Shown here: piece after piece, positions 12,245 through 22,020 of the stretch
Numbering within the stretch: the stretch's first letter is position 1
Layout of the letters: the number at the start of each line of letters is the position of its first letter
DNA from: Melastoma dodecandrum
Taxonomy: Eukaryota; Streptophyta; Magnoliopsida; Myrtales; Melastomataceae
Reading direction: 5' to 3'
Length of the DNA stretch: 64,000 bases
Assembly: GCA_029817715.1 (NCBI GenBank)
Contig: JARUPY010000189.1
Location: 2,790,001-2,854,000, forward strand
Program-made: the position numbers and the translations under genes
The notes under the pieces: generated by a model
Told to the model about the DNA's origin: nothing
What the model saw: the letters and a program-made list of their open reading frames with translations, nothing else
The model's database searches: none

Positions 12245-12416
12245 CCCCATCCCACGACCCTCCTTTTCTTCCACCGTCGTCTCCATCCCTTGCTTTAGGA
12301 CTAAACTTGGGAGTCCGTCTACGTTTGTTTCGGCTTGTTCTTAGCTTTTCGCTGTTTCCGTTAGTTCGTTTTTTTTTGTTGTTTTCTTTAGTTCGGATGT
12401 TGTTCTTGTGGCGCAG

Positions 12417-12555
12417 TCAGTGATGTAACAAGGAAAACGGCTTGTTGTTTCTCAGAGAGAACATTCGCAGTGGCCGCCTGAGTGCTTTCGCCCTTTCGCC
12501 GGGGCTCGAGAGCTTCTGCTGCTTTCCTGGTTTGCTTCCTTGGATGTCTGAGACA
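12417..12555 (+). ncRNA. U14: U14 C/D-box small nucleolar RNA
   Basis: U14 (SNORD14) base-pairs with 18S rRNA and is needed for early pre-rRNA cleavage, besides guiding a 2'-O-methylation. Seen here: C box TGATGTA at 12421-12427, conserved 18S-pairing domain A ACATTCGCAG at 12461-12470, conserved domain B TTCCTTGGATGT at 12536-12547, immediately followed by D box CTGA at 12548-12551. The order and the direct join of domain B to box D are those of U14. A short terminal stem (GTC / GAC) can form. A TATA-like box lies about 180 bp upstream with site II and telo-box motifs behind it, so it may be made from its own pol II promoter. The C box departs from the consensus RTGATGA at its last position. 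Confidence 0.88.
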
Positions 12556-12615
12556 CTTCATTTTCCTTTTCTAATTTTCTTTTTTTCTTTTGAGGAGGAA
12601 TTTTTTATTGGAGGT

Positions 12616-12672
12616 TGATCATGATAAGAAGGGAAAAGGCCTTATTGTTTCTCGTAGAGAACATTCGCAGTT
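12616..12672 (+). pseudogene. Truncated second U14 snoRNA copy
   Basis: The segment TGATCATGATAAGAAGGGAAAAGG ... TTGTTTCTC ... AGAGAACATTCGCAG parallels the 5' half of the full U14 gene 200 bp upstream, including domain A at 12661-12670. It then runs into unrelated T-rich sequence. Domain B and box D are absent, so it should not yield a stable C/D RNA. Most likely a relic of tandem duplication, which is common in plant snoRNA clusters. Confidence 0.75.
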
Positions 12673-13384
12673 TTTTATTTTCGTTATTTATATTTCTAAT
12701 CGTTTTAGAGTAACCCTAACTAGGGTTGAGCATCGGGTCTCTAACATGATATTTAATTAAGTGACATAACCTATTACATATATTCAGAATAAGAAAAAAC
12801 ATATTAATTTTAATTGTCTATCGTATTATCATGTGTAATACTTTGCTAAGAACGTCGATCCTTCCTATTTGAATATAAATAGTTTGTTCATTATTATTTT
12901 TTGGTAGGGAAGTCTTAATCAGAATCGAAACACTAACCGCTCCCGAAACCTCTTAAACCTACTCACCCTTAAAGTTAATTGTCCAAGGGATGGAAGGGCA
13001 GATTCAACAAAAGACAAACAAATCCACTATTCAATTTTTTCCCCACCGGTAGCAATTGTGTCGTCCGACCCGACCTAAGACTCTTTCTTCCCTTAGAATA
13101 CAAATAATATTAAAAAGGCCATCGGTTTAAACTTACCAATTTCCATGGAAGAGATTAAATCCGAATATAAGGCTTAGAAATGATCATTTTTAAATAAAAA
13201 CGACCGATAAAGTTTAGATTAAATTTTTGTATCTCTCTATCCGGATATTATTTGACGATATAATTATAATAATAAGGCTTTTCATACGAAAAATAATAAT
13301 ATTATTTTTTTTTTCTTTTTAGAATAATGGTATGCCCTCAACATGTCGTATATCTTTCCTCCTCGATATGACAAGCCGGCTTAA
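12673..13384. other. AT-rich intergenic region, no gene seen
   Basis: AT-rich with several poly-T runs. No coding frame or RNA motif recognised. The part near 13384 should be the 3' UTR of the minus-strand peptide gene. Confidence 0.5.
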
Positions 13385-13726
13385 CTAGTTATGTATGGGA
13401 GGCTTCTTTTTAGCCGGGGTGTAGTCCATCTGGACCAAGTCATCCCCTTCGGCCAACACCCTCTCCAACGTCTTCCGGTCACCTCCCGGCACGAGATTGG
13501 CTCCCTTTTGTCTCGTACCTGTTACACTCGTCCGCAAAACTCTAGCTGTATCAAAGCCATAAGAAGAAAGGTTTAGTTAGACTGTCCTAACCACCCCTCT
13601 CACGATTCAAGAAGCCTCCGCAAATGACTTACCGCCACTCGTAGTGTGGGGGAAGAAGAGAATCAGAGGGAGAAACAGCAACGTGACCGAGAGAAGACGC
13701 CCCCCTTGAATCATCACCCCAGGCAT
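13385..13726 (-). CDS. GOLVEN/RGF/CLEL-family secreted peptide precursor, two exons
   Basis: Encodes an 84-aa precursor of a tyrosine-sulfated peptide hormone of the kind that controls root meristem size and gravitropism through RGI/RGFR receptor kinases. Exon 1 is 13633-13726 and exon 2 is 13385-13545, joined by a GTAAGT...AG intron of 87 bp in phase 1. The N-terminus (MPGVMIQGGRLLSVTLLFLP...) is a clear signal peptide with a leucine-rich core. The C-terminus ends exactly in DYTPAKKKPPIHN followed by TAG; Asp-Tyr for sulfation and the terminal PP-(I/V)-HN are the family hallmark. The variable middle is rich in Arg, Gly and Lys. A second ATG at 13714 is also possible. Another in-frame ATG at 13912 would bury the signal peptide and lies upstream of a TATA box, so I did not use it. 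Which paralogue this is cannot be told. Confidence 0.85.
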
Positions 13727-13790
13727 GACGTGATGGTGTAAATGTAACTGGATCGCGGCGTGTTTTGCATCTTCTTCGAATCCTTCCTCC

Positions 13791-13802
13791 TTTTTATATA
13801 GG
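13791..13802 (-). promoter_or_regulatory. TATA box of the GOLVEN/RGF gene
   Basis: Minus-strand CTATATAAAAA lies 65-75 bp upstream of the chosen ATG at 13726, a normal distance for a short 5' UTR. It supports that start over the in-frame ATG at 13912. Confidence 0.55.
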
Positions 13803-15421
13803 CTAAGGTTGCACAGACAACGTCGGACGACACTAGTAGCTGACAAGGACCTAAAACATTTTGTATGGACGAGCAATGGAGCTTGACGCGTGATCTCTGG
13901 GAGGGTCGACATCCATGTTCCTCAGTGTCTAAAGTTTGTCTGAATTGATTGAATTTAGACGACTTGATCTTAGTACGGGAAAGAGGGGAGGGGAGATTTG
14001 AAACCACGGCATGAGTTATGTCCCGGTTTCAGAGCATCAAATTGGAGGGTGGTCGCCCTTCTTGTCATCTGCCCCAAGGACAGTGATGTTATGGACCAAT
14101 CAAGCAGAAGAAGTCGTCGTGATCGGCCCTTCGCTGTTCCATCACTAAGCCTTTTGCCACCACCTTCGACAAGTAATTTTTCTACACTGAAGTGAAATTA
14201 AACTTGGGTGCGGACGTTGGAGCGAACCATATACTGAGGTCATTAACTTTGAAATGCATCACAGACTCAGTGTAATCTTCTTGAAAGGCGACAACGTTGT
14301 AATGCATCATATCATGAAATCGTTTCACGAACACGTAAGGATGGGGATGATCTATATTCATTAATTTCCCTAATACGAATCACACGTTTTCTTCCCCATA
14401 AATGGGGAGATTAAATCTTGACCATCTCACGCACAGATGACAGCACTGAATAATTTAGTTACTCATTTCCATGAGCTAAAGCATCAAAACTATGAGATAG
14501 ATTTCCTTACCAAATCTGGGCTGTTCATCATGTCACGCTGGTACGGAGAAGTGCTCCTCGGGAGAGCATCACCGGGAGCACGCGTCGGTCGCCCAGTGGC
14601 CGGGAGGCTAACGTTTTCAAACTTTGAACATGAGTTTGTCCGGCAAGGGAATGGGAAAGACATGTTATCTGGAGCATGTGTTTGTGTTTTCCGGTAGGTA
14701 GACCAAAAGATGAAGATGATGGGCTGCACATTGTCCTGTCCTAACGTTGTGGTTGGATCCCGAGAGTGTCATTTCGCCATCTCTGTGTAGACGGACCCCT
14801 GGGGAGCAACATCCTATCAGACAAGCAAAATTGCTAAACATCATTCTTTAGCTTCCAATTGTAAACAAACGGCACGTCATGCATGTCATCGACACGTAAA
14901 AGTAACGTGTCCCAATGTTTTGTAAGATAAAACCAAATTCCGAATAGGATAAAAGATTGCAGAGGATCTTCGTCGGATGATGAGACTAACGATTGATTAT
15001 ATCATGCCAGTTGTTTATTGTTTTCCATTTTTCAACTTGATAAGCGGGAGATTAGTGATAATGATGGGATGGGATGGGATTGGGGGTGGGGGGGGGGGGC
15101 CTAATGGAGCAAAAGTGGGAACATACAAATCATTTTCGGTCGGGGGGGGGGGGAGACAAGTTTACTATTTTGCATATGGCTAGTCACATGGGGTGGGGAG
15201 GGGGAGCCATGCAAAGTCTGCTTCGTTTTGGCTTCTCTCCTCCATATTTTTTTTTTTAAAGAAAGCCAACATGCAATTGTGATATATGTTTTGGGAAAAG
15301 TACAACGTAATATATCGGGTTAGCGTTTTTCCCTTTACAAATTTTGGGAACGTGAATGAATTTAAGTAATGGCACAATTTATAATCACGATATGTGAGTA
15401 TCTGTTTTAATGTTTTAGGAT
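13803..15421. other. Intergenic region with G-runs, no gene seen
   Basis: Upstream region of the peptide gene. I recognise no protein, RNA or transposon ends here. Runs of G occur at about 15087-15098 and 15143-15153. Open frames present have no family resemblance. Confidence 0.45.
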
Positions 15422-15430
15422 TTATAATTA

Positions 15431-15650
15431 GGCAAAATATACGTTTTTGTCCATAACTTTTGACGAACTTTCTTCTATGTCAACATCTTTTTTTCATTTA
15501 TAGATATGTAAATAACTTTGTGATCAACCTTTTTCCTGACCATTTTGAGACGACGTTACAGACGCGGCCGATGTGGACATAACGAAGAACTACGTGGTCT
15601 CCCAGTAAGAGATCCTAAGTGGAAAAGGAAGGCGACGTAGAGGGGTCCTT
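15431..15650 (+). repeat. Left terminal inverted repeat of MULE
   Basis: Pairs with the reverse complement of 17418-17636 over about 200 bp with moderate divergence and small indels. The outermost few bases cannot be fixed exactly. Confidence 0.8.
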
Positions 15651-15974
15651 CTTTCCCCACAAATAAAAAAAAATTCTAACCCTAATTCCCAATCTTTCTT
15701 TCCAAGTCCGGCCCTTGACCCACAGAGAGGTCCTTTCCCCCATAGAGGCGACCCTTGACCCAAAGCAGGCGAAGGCGAAGAAGGACTAAGGCGACCTTAA
15801 TCGGAGACGAAGAAGGACCGAGGCGACCCAGTGTGGAAGGATTTGGGAATCGCATGAACCAGGTAGCAGCTTCTCACCACCATCGAAGGTATGTTGTGGA
15901 ACTCGCTTGTCGCCATTGTTTCTACTCGTGAGTATTAGGTAGGTTAAAGTTTAAGTAGGTAATTTGGGTGTTGA

Positions 15975-17460
15975 TTGGCTAAACAAATAGATACTATGAA
16001 GCGGGTCAATCTGAACATGCATGTTTGGGGTAGGATGTGTTTTTCTGGGCTTTATTCTTTCACAAGAGGCACGATAGTTAAGTATGGTGGGGTTGATGCT
16101 GACCTTTTAAGTTATTTCACTTTGGTGGCCCTAGCCAAAGATTCAAGGCTAAATAGGGTTCTAAAAATATGGTATGGGCATCCAAGTCACAGTTTGTCGC
16201 TGGTTAGGAAAATTGTAGGAGACTCGGAGGTATTGAAAATGATAGAAGAATGTGAAGAAGGTGGAACCGTGGATATTTACTGTGAAGGAGAGGATGCTAG
16301 TGTGGGTGAGGAGTTAGAAGTAGAAGATGAAGATCCTAATGAAGTTACTGATGAGTTATTGGAATTGGAGAAGGAGAATGGGAATGAAGTTAGCGATGAA
16401 GGAGATGAATTGGACGATAAAGAGGAGAATGGGACTGAGGTTAGAGATGAAAGAGATGAATTGGGTAATAAGGAGGAGGAGGAGGATGTTCCTCATCCTA
16501 ACCCATTATTCTTGATAAGGACATGCCTGTTCTTGAGGTGGAGTCGGAGTATGAGAAATCAGATGATGAAATAGGAGATGATTATTGTGGTTTAACCATA
16601 GGGAAAAGACGGAAGCAATTGTTGTTTGAATTTACCAAATGTAACCCTCACTGCGATCACAAATGTAATGAATGGAAGGCCGGATTGTGTTTTGAAACCC
16701 CTCTACAAATGCATGAAGCTGTACAGCGGTATGCTATTGCCAATGGATATAATTTGCGTTGGAAACGAAGTAATGACAATAGACAGGAAGCTGTTTATGT
16801 TAGAGGTTGTCCGTGGAGATGTTATGGGTCTTGGATGAAGAAGGAAAACACAATTGTTGTTAGGTTTGTGTTGAATGAACATAAATGTAGTTGGAGTATG
16901 AGTAATTGTCAAGCAACAAGATGATGGTTGGCATCTCAATTAATGGAAGGGATTATTCGCAGGAATGGTGCGATAGCCGAGAAATTCAACAGGAAGTTAT
17001 GGAGAAGCATCATTTAGAAGTTCCATTGATGAAAGTTTATAAAGCCAGTTGGTTAGCTGATAAGTTGGTTAATGGCACCATAGATGACCATTTCAAGGAT
17101 CTTCGACCATATCTTGCTGCGTTGAGGTTAAAATATCTGACTTCTACTTTAAGTTGAGTTGTGACTTGACTCTCTCTACAGGGATGTATACAACTTTCGA
17201 AAGATTTTTCGTATGTTTTGATGCACTAAGATATGATTTCATAGAGGGATGTAGACCTTTTATTGGGTTTGATGGGACTTTTATTAAGCATAAGTATGGT
17301 GGGATTCTTTTAAGTGTCGTTGGTCGTGATGGCAATGAAGGAGTGTTTCTCATTGCTTGGGCTGTTGTAGAAGGGGAAAACTATGATTCTTGCTGCAATT
17401 TGTGGGGAAATAAGGACCTTTCTTCACGTCGCCTCCCTTTTCTACGTAGGATCTTTTACT
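15975..17460 (+). pseudogene. MURA-type MULE transposase, truncated and frameshifted
   Basis: Starts with a PB1-like N-terminal region (YGGVDADLLSYFTLVALAKD at about 16083-16142) and an acidic linker. A frameshift lies near 16510-16530. Then comes the MuDR DNA-binding region (16680-16915) with QEAVYVRGCPWRCYGSWMKK and HKC. An in-frame TGA sits at 16921-16923, followed by more frame changes. From about 17160 the start of the MULE transposase domain appears: CRPFIGFDGTFIKHKYGGIL and AWAVVEGENYDS. The frame then enters the right TIR, so most of the catalytic domain and the SWIM zinc finger are gone. It cannot encode an active transposase. Confidence 0.8.
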
Positions 17461-17636
17461 AGGAAACCACGTAGTCCTCCGTTATGTCAACGTCGGCCGC
17501 GTCTGTAATGTCATCTCAAAATGGCCAGGGAAACAGGGAAACAGTTGATCACAAAGTTAGTGACATATCTGTATATGAAAAAAGATGTTGATAAAAAAGA
17601 AAGTTAAAAAAAAAAATTAGGGACAAAAACGAATAA
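17418..17636 (-). repeat. Right terminal inverted repeat of MULE
   Basis: Reverse complement of the left TIR. The transposase reading frame runs directly into it, showing that the 3' part of the gene was lost. Confidence 0.8.
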
Positions 17637-17698
17637 TTATAAATAGGTTTTGGGCATGAAGCAATATTATTAATTTAAGAAAGTGAGTAGATTAATTA

Positions 17699-17990
17699 GC
17701 GGGAGCGGTTATAATGGTAAGTAAGAATTATTAAAATGATTTTGGTAACCTATTTTACCCCTGCAATAAATTTAAAAAAATTACTATTCGTAAAGGTTTT
17801 TGTAAATTTACCGCGGGGGTAAAATAGTAATTTCACAATGACCATAGGTTAGTAATTAGGTTCGGAATGTACTGTTTTAGGTTAGTAAATTACTAAAATA
17901 TTTAGTAACTGTTTACTAAATTTTTAGAAAATTTTGTTCAGAAATTAGTAAAACAGTACAAAAAAATGATTTTTAGTAATTTACAATCAT
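17699..17990. mobile_element. Fragment resembling the AT-rich inverted-repeat element at 43331
   Basis: Starts GGGAGCGGTTATAATGG and is dense in GTAATTTAC / TTTACTAAA / ACAGTACA words that also fill 43331-44193. The right side is cut by the gag fragment starting near 17991. Relationship judged from word content only. Confidence 0.3.
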
Positions 17991-18415
17991 ATGCAGTTTC
18001 AAATAATTCGCCCAGACTGATCCAGCGGTGACCCTAGAAGACCTTACTCATATGAAACTGCAGCCAAGCGAACTTGTGGCTGTATTTCTGAATAAATTGA
18101 GGAAAGTACGACTGAGGTGTAAAACTTCCGCGTTTGAGGCTGAGCATATTGCTATTACCTAAGATTCCCTCCTTCTTCACCTGAGGAAGAAGCTTGAAGG
18201 AGAAGTGTTCAAAGATTGGAACGAATTAGCCAGAAGGGCTATTCGGTACGAGAATCTCCTTAGGGAGAAAACTCAGGTGAAAAGGAATTTGATAGCGGGA
18301 CCTTCGGAAACCTTTCAGACTGAACCAGTCGTAGACATAGGTGTCCCGGAGTATGTGAAAGGGCAACTTTTGACATGCGACGAATTAGCAAAAAAGAACT
18401 TTCGGGCCAAAGCAT
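17991..18415 (+). pseudogene. Tat gag, N-terminal fragment
   Basis: Encodes LEDLTHMKLQPSELVAVFLN and, after one in-frame stop near 18160, LLHLRKKLEGEVFKDWNELA and RRAIRYENLLREK. This fits the capsid-like part of Tat gag proteins, where a degenerate helix pair precedes ELARRA...YE. The frame ends near FRAKAS, after which the sequence becomes the reverse strand of a host-gene intron. The continuing gag part is found inverted at about 22020 downwards. Confidence 0.6.
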
Positions 18416-18419
18416 CACC

Positions 18420-20025
18420 TAAAACATCCCCTTTGATAATATCTGTAAAAGCCTCTTCACAAATATTTGTAAGCAATATAACTGAGTAAACCCACTCCAG
18501 TGCACTGGGACACCTGATTGACCAATTTCTCATGATGAAAAATACCGATTAAGGGGAGAAATGGACAGTTTGAGCTTATATAGATCCTGTTAAAGAAGCA
18601 AAGCACTAAATTTGTTGATGCACCTTCAAGCCAGAGAACAGTGCATAACAAGCAGAAACCATCAGAAAACATAATAGTCACGAAAAAACAAAATGAAAAT
18701 AAAAACTCACACATACCATCTGATTGTCACCCTTGATCACACTTTCAATCATCTTTACTGTCCTTATGCATATATCACAGAAGCCTTTGTTTCCTCTAAC
18801 AACGTATATGGCAGCATCTTTGATGCAACCTTTGCATAGAGAAAAGGTACAAGTATAACAAAAATAATGGGCATTTTTCTTACAGCTGCTATAGAAATGC
18901 CAACCTGCATATGTAAAGAACCGAATTAGGATATTTTCTTCTGCTAAAATGAGAAATAGACAATATACACAAGGCATAAATGAACTTAAAAATGTCAGAA
19001 CTTCAATCATGCAACAGCCCGCCATAATTTAGCAAGATAAACAAATTTTTTTTTTTGGGGGGGGGGGGGAAGGAAGCTACATACCGCAGTTCCATTGGTC
19101 TTTGGTTTGGAAGAAAGGTTCATCCCGATTGACACAGGAAGGATGGTACGCTTTATGGCATCCCCTGGGCATGCAGAAGGTGAATACAATGTCACTAGCT
19201 AATTCTGCATTCTTTTTTTTAAATATTTGTTCTCAATAAAAATTGCAAAAACAATGAAAAATTAAACAAAAGTAAGAGAAGGTGATAACAAAACCCTTCT
19301 GCGATCACAGAGCACAAGGTCCCCCCCATCAAAGCAGATAAAGCAAACATCCTCGTCTAACTTCTTCTTGGTGGAAGCCCTGCCTCCCTTGGATGTCCTC
19401 CCGCCTTTTCTGTTTAAAATAGCATCTCTCTCCTGTTGCTCGACCTTTTCTGTTAACTTCTCTGCCATATCTGTATCCTCTGTAGCAGCTGTCGTCTCAG
19501 TTCTATCCACACCCTCAGTGACCTCTACCACATCATCAACGTCCTTGTCTCCCAGAACAGCATTCTCAACAGCCTCAGTACCAATCTTATCACTCATGTC
19601 GGTAACCTCCTTAGCCAGCTCCTTGTTTCCGACACCTATTCTATCAACTGTCTCATTCTCGTCCTCTACCATTGCCCCAGTAGCTCCTGTATTGCTGGCT
19701 ACATAAGTCTCACAAAAATCCTTCTCGGCTGTAGCAATCTCATCAACCATGAGAACGACACCCTTACTCAACCCACCTCTATCAGTCACAGCCTCATTTT
19801 CTGCTAAACTTATATGTCCTTCGACATTGGCAATTCCACTCTCTTTCACTTCCAAAGACACCGCTCTGACTATAGACTCCCCATTACAAAAGGAACCATC
19901 AACAGTCGCAATCCCAATCTCATTCTCCTTCAGTTCAACAACTTCCATGTCCAACATAACATCACAAGAACCAACATCAACCCCCTCTTCTTCCGCCATA
20001 GCAGTTCCATCCCCCTCAAAATAAC
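18420..20025 (-). pseudogene. NERD-like gene fragment 1 (N-terminus and PHD finger)
   Basis: Matches the 5' end of NERD-type chromatin proteins (PHD, SWIB, Plus3, GYF; gene silencing via siRNA in Arabidopsis). Exon 1 (about 19296-19999) starts MAEEEGVDVG, has a long acidic/Val-rich stretch, then DEDVCFICFDGGDLVLCDRR. Exon 2 (19085-19164) gives GCHKAYHPSCVNRDEPFFQT to QWNCG. Exon 3 (18717-18904) gives WHFYSSCKKNAHYFCYTCTF to VIKGDNQM. The intron after it runs to about 18420, where gag begins. No GT donor after exon 1 keeps the frame, a sign of decay. Only about 25 bp of 5' UTR precede the ATG before protease sequence starts. Confidence 0.8.
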
Positions 20026-22020
20026 TGCTCCTGCGCAGACATAAGGTCTGTTAGATTTCTTGTTCGCTTCCCTAGAAACAACTTCCAAACTGTGTTTTCC
20101 CCACAGCAGAAGCTCATGGTGAAGAGTAGAGGGTATGGCGCCCGCCTTGTGGAGCCAATCTCTCCTAAGCAGAGCATTAAAAGAGGGCCTTACGTCTATA
20201 ACAAAGAAAGGCATCTTCTTTTCATGCGTCCCTACTCGGAGTTTAGCAGAAACTATTACCAAGCAAGAGGAGGTAATTCCATTGAACCCACTGACTCTTA
20301 CGTCAGTTTCCCCAAGCTCAGCTATGTCATCCCCTAAGCTTTTGTAAGCTTCAAGGGGTAGTAGGGTGATGGTAGCCCCGTTATCGATGAGAACTCGACG
20401 TACCACCACATTAGTGATTGCCGCTCGAATATGGAGGGGAAACATGTGTTTCCGCATTACCATAGAGGGCTCTGTAAACCATCTATATGGAAAATTTCGA
20501 GGTATTTCAATAGGAATATTGGATTTGGAGGATAGAACCAGCCTACCTTTCGGTTGACCGTCTTCCTTCTTGGTAAACTCAGCCGGTAGCATGAGGACAT
20601 TGCAGGGTACTTCATTCACCTTGGGTGGAGTCCCAGATTGAAGTGGATTGTAGTCGCTCATTGAATTGGATGCGAGATCGTGTTCGCTCCTCTCTTTGTT
20701 TTTCTAGGCGTCAGGGGCTGCTGGCTTAACACGCTTCTCTGCGGCATGTTAAAGCCTTCTTTCTCTACGTTTCCTGGTTTTCTCGGTGGGTACCTGAGGT
20801 TGCACTCCCGTCCCCACCTTCTGCCACGTCCCTATATTTGAAAGGATAGGTACGCGGATAAAGCGTGAATTCTCGAGGGGTTGCAGGCGATTATCAATCT
20901 GAACAAACTCCCTTCTATGTGGTCATAACCCCTTTTGAAATCTTTTTTAGGCGAAGTCTCCGAGTAATGAGTGAATTCGGAGTCGGACAGGTTACTTGAC
21001 GGAGGATCGACCATTTTCAGCTTGATCTTGCCTTCGGATGCTAATCCAGCTAAGAGCAAGAAGTATTGGTTGCAGTAGAGCTGACACATCTACATAATGA
21101 GCACTTCGTGAACTGCTATCGGTTTGCAACTGAAGCGAAGTATGTTAGTTTTTAGAAACTGAGCAATTGAAGTGCCATATCTCTTCATTTCCTCGTCGCT
21201 CCGAGGGTGGTTTTGTTGTTCTGGACTTTCTTTCACCTGTTGAGGTCTGAGACGATCTGAGGCCCGCTGCCCGGGGACCCTCTTTGTGTGGGTTTCTTTT
21301 CGCCAGATTTGCTTTCTCCCTCGAGTCCCTGTCGCATGAGCTCTTCAGGATTACAAAGCCCTTTGTTTTCCTTCTGTGGATGACTTGTTAGTTCCGAGTG
21401 CTCATCCCCACGTTGGTATACTCTCGGACCACTATGGATTCCTACCGCTATCTTTTCAAGGCGATTGAGTCGTACCAGCCAGCTTTTCTTTCGTTCAGCA
21501 AGTATTTCCCGAATGTATGGCACTTATCAGTGATGTGCGAGAAATCCATGTACCAGCGGGAGCGATCGTGTCGCATCCCTTTTAAATCAGCAGGGCATTG
21601 CAAAATTCCTTTGCTCACAAGCCGCTTGAACAACATGTTGGCTATGAGCGTCTCAACAGTCTCGGGCGATTGATCTTTCTCTTCCTGCATTAGCCAGGGA
21701 AAAGTGGTTAGACAATTAACGTCAAAGGTGTTCACATCAATTAAATCATCGAAGGGATGTGACTCTGTTAATGTTTGATCCTGTGAATCTGGGAAGCGTA
21801 GCTCCTTAGACTCAATAAGGTCCTGCACTAAATTTCTAAACATGATGCAATCCTTGGTAGTATGGGTGAAAGACCCATGCCATTTACAGAAGTTCCTCGA
21901 CTTTTGTCTGTCAATACGAGGAATTCTATGGTCTGATTTCAGTCGAATCTGACCGTTTTGAAGCATAAATTCAAAGATCACGTTCGCTTTCGACTCATCG
22001 AAGGAGTGAAAAAGTGAAAC
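20026..22020 (-). pseudogene. Tat gag C-terminus and aspartic protease, inverted relative to pol
   Basis: Minus-strand frame from about 22010: ANVIFEFMLQNGQIRLKSDH, then KFCKWHGSF-type motif (FCKWHGSFTHTTKDCIMF), a degenerate CCHC-like knuckle typical of Tat gag. At 20026-20661 lies the retropepsin: RRVLIDNGATITLLPLEAYK with the catalytic Asp in DNGA, then FNALLRRDWLHKAGAIPSTL. It stops at the NERD-like 5' UTR at about 20025. This is the piece missing between the gag fragment at 18 kb and the RT at 23.3 kb, but it is turned around. Confidence 0.75.

Larger units (their letters stand above)
15431..17636 (+). mobile_element. Mutator-like element (MULE), internally deleted
   Basis: About 2.2 kb flanked by long inverted repeats of roughly 210 bp (15431-15650 and 17418-17636). 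Matching segments are TTTGTGATCAAC, CCATTTTGAGA, TTACAGACGCGGCCGA and ACTACGTGGT near the left end, each found reversed near the right end. Flanking TTATAATTA (15422-15430) and TTATAAATA (17637-17645) look like a 9-bp target duplication with one change, the size typical for Mutator. Between the TIRs is a broken MURA-type transposase whose C-terminal half is missing. Confidence 0.82.

Noticed and set aside
12709..12725. ACCCTAACTAGGGTT as a telomere-like repeat
   Set aside because: Only a single short inverted pair of telomere-like units, too little to mean an interstitial telomere.
13607..13912. Long open frame starting at 13912 covering the peptide gene's first exon
   Set aside because: It would put the signal peptide internally; a TATA box at 13791-13802 and the intron donor at 13632 support the shorter, spliced gene.
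13714..14007. 97-codon minus frame upstream of the peptide gene
   Set aside because: No family resemblance; overlaps the promoter and exon 1 of the GOLVEN/RGF gene in another frame.
14437..14731. Open frames on both strands at 14.4-14.7 kb as a possible gene
   Set aside because: No recognisable domain, signal peptide or splice pattern; equal-length frames on both strands.
15074..15259. Gly-rich plus-strand frames
   Set aside because: Produced by runs of G; no codon structure or homologous motif.
16703..16939. Minus-strand frame in the MULE
   Set aside because: Antisense shadow of the MuDR-type DNA-binding region.
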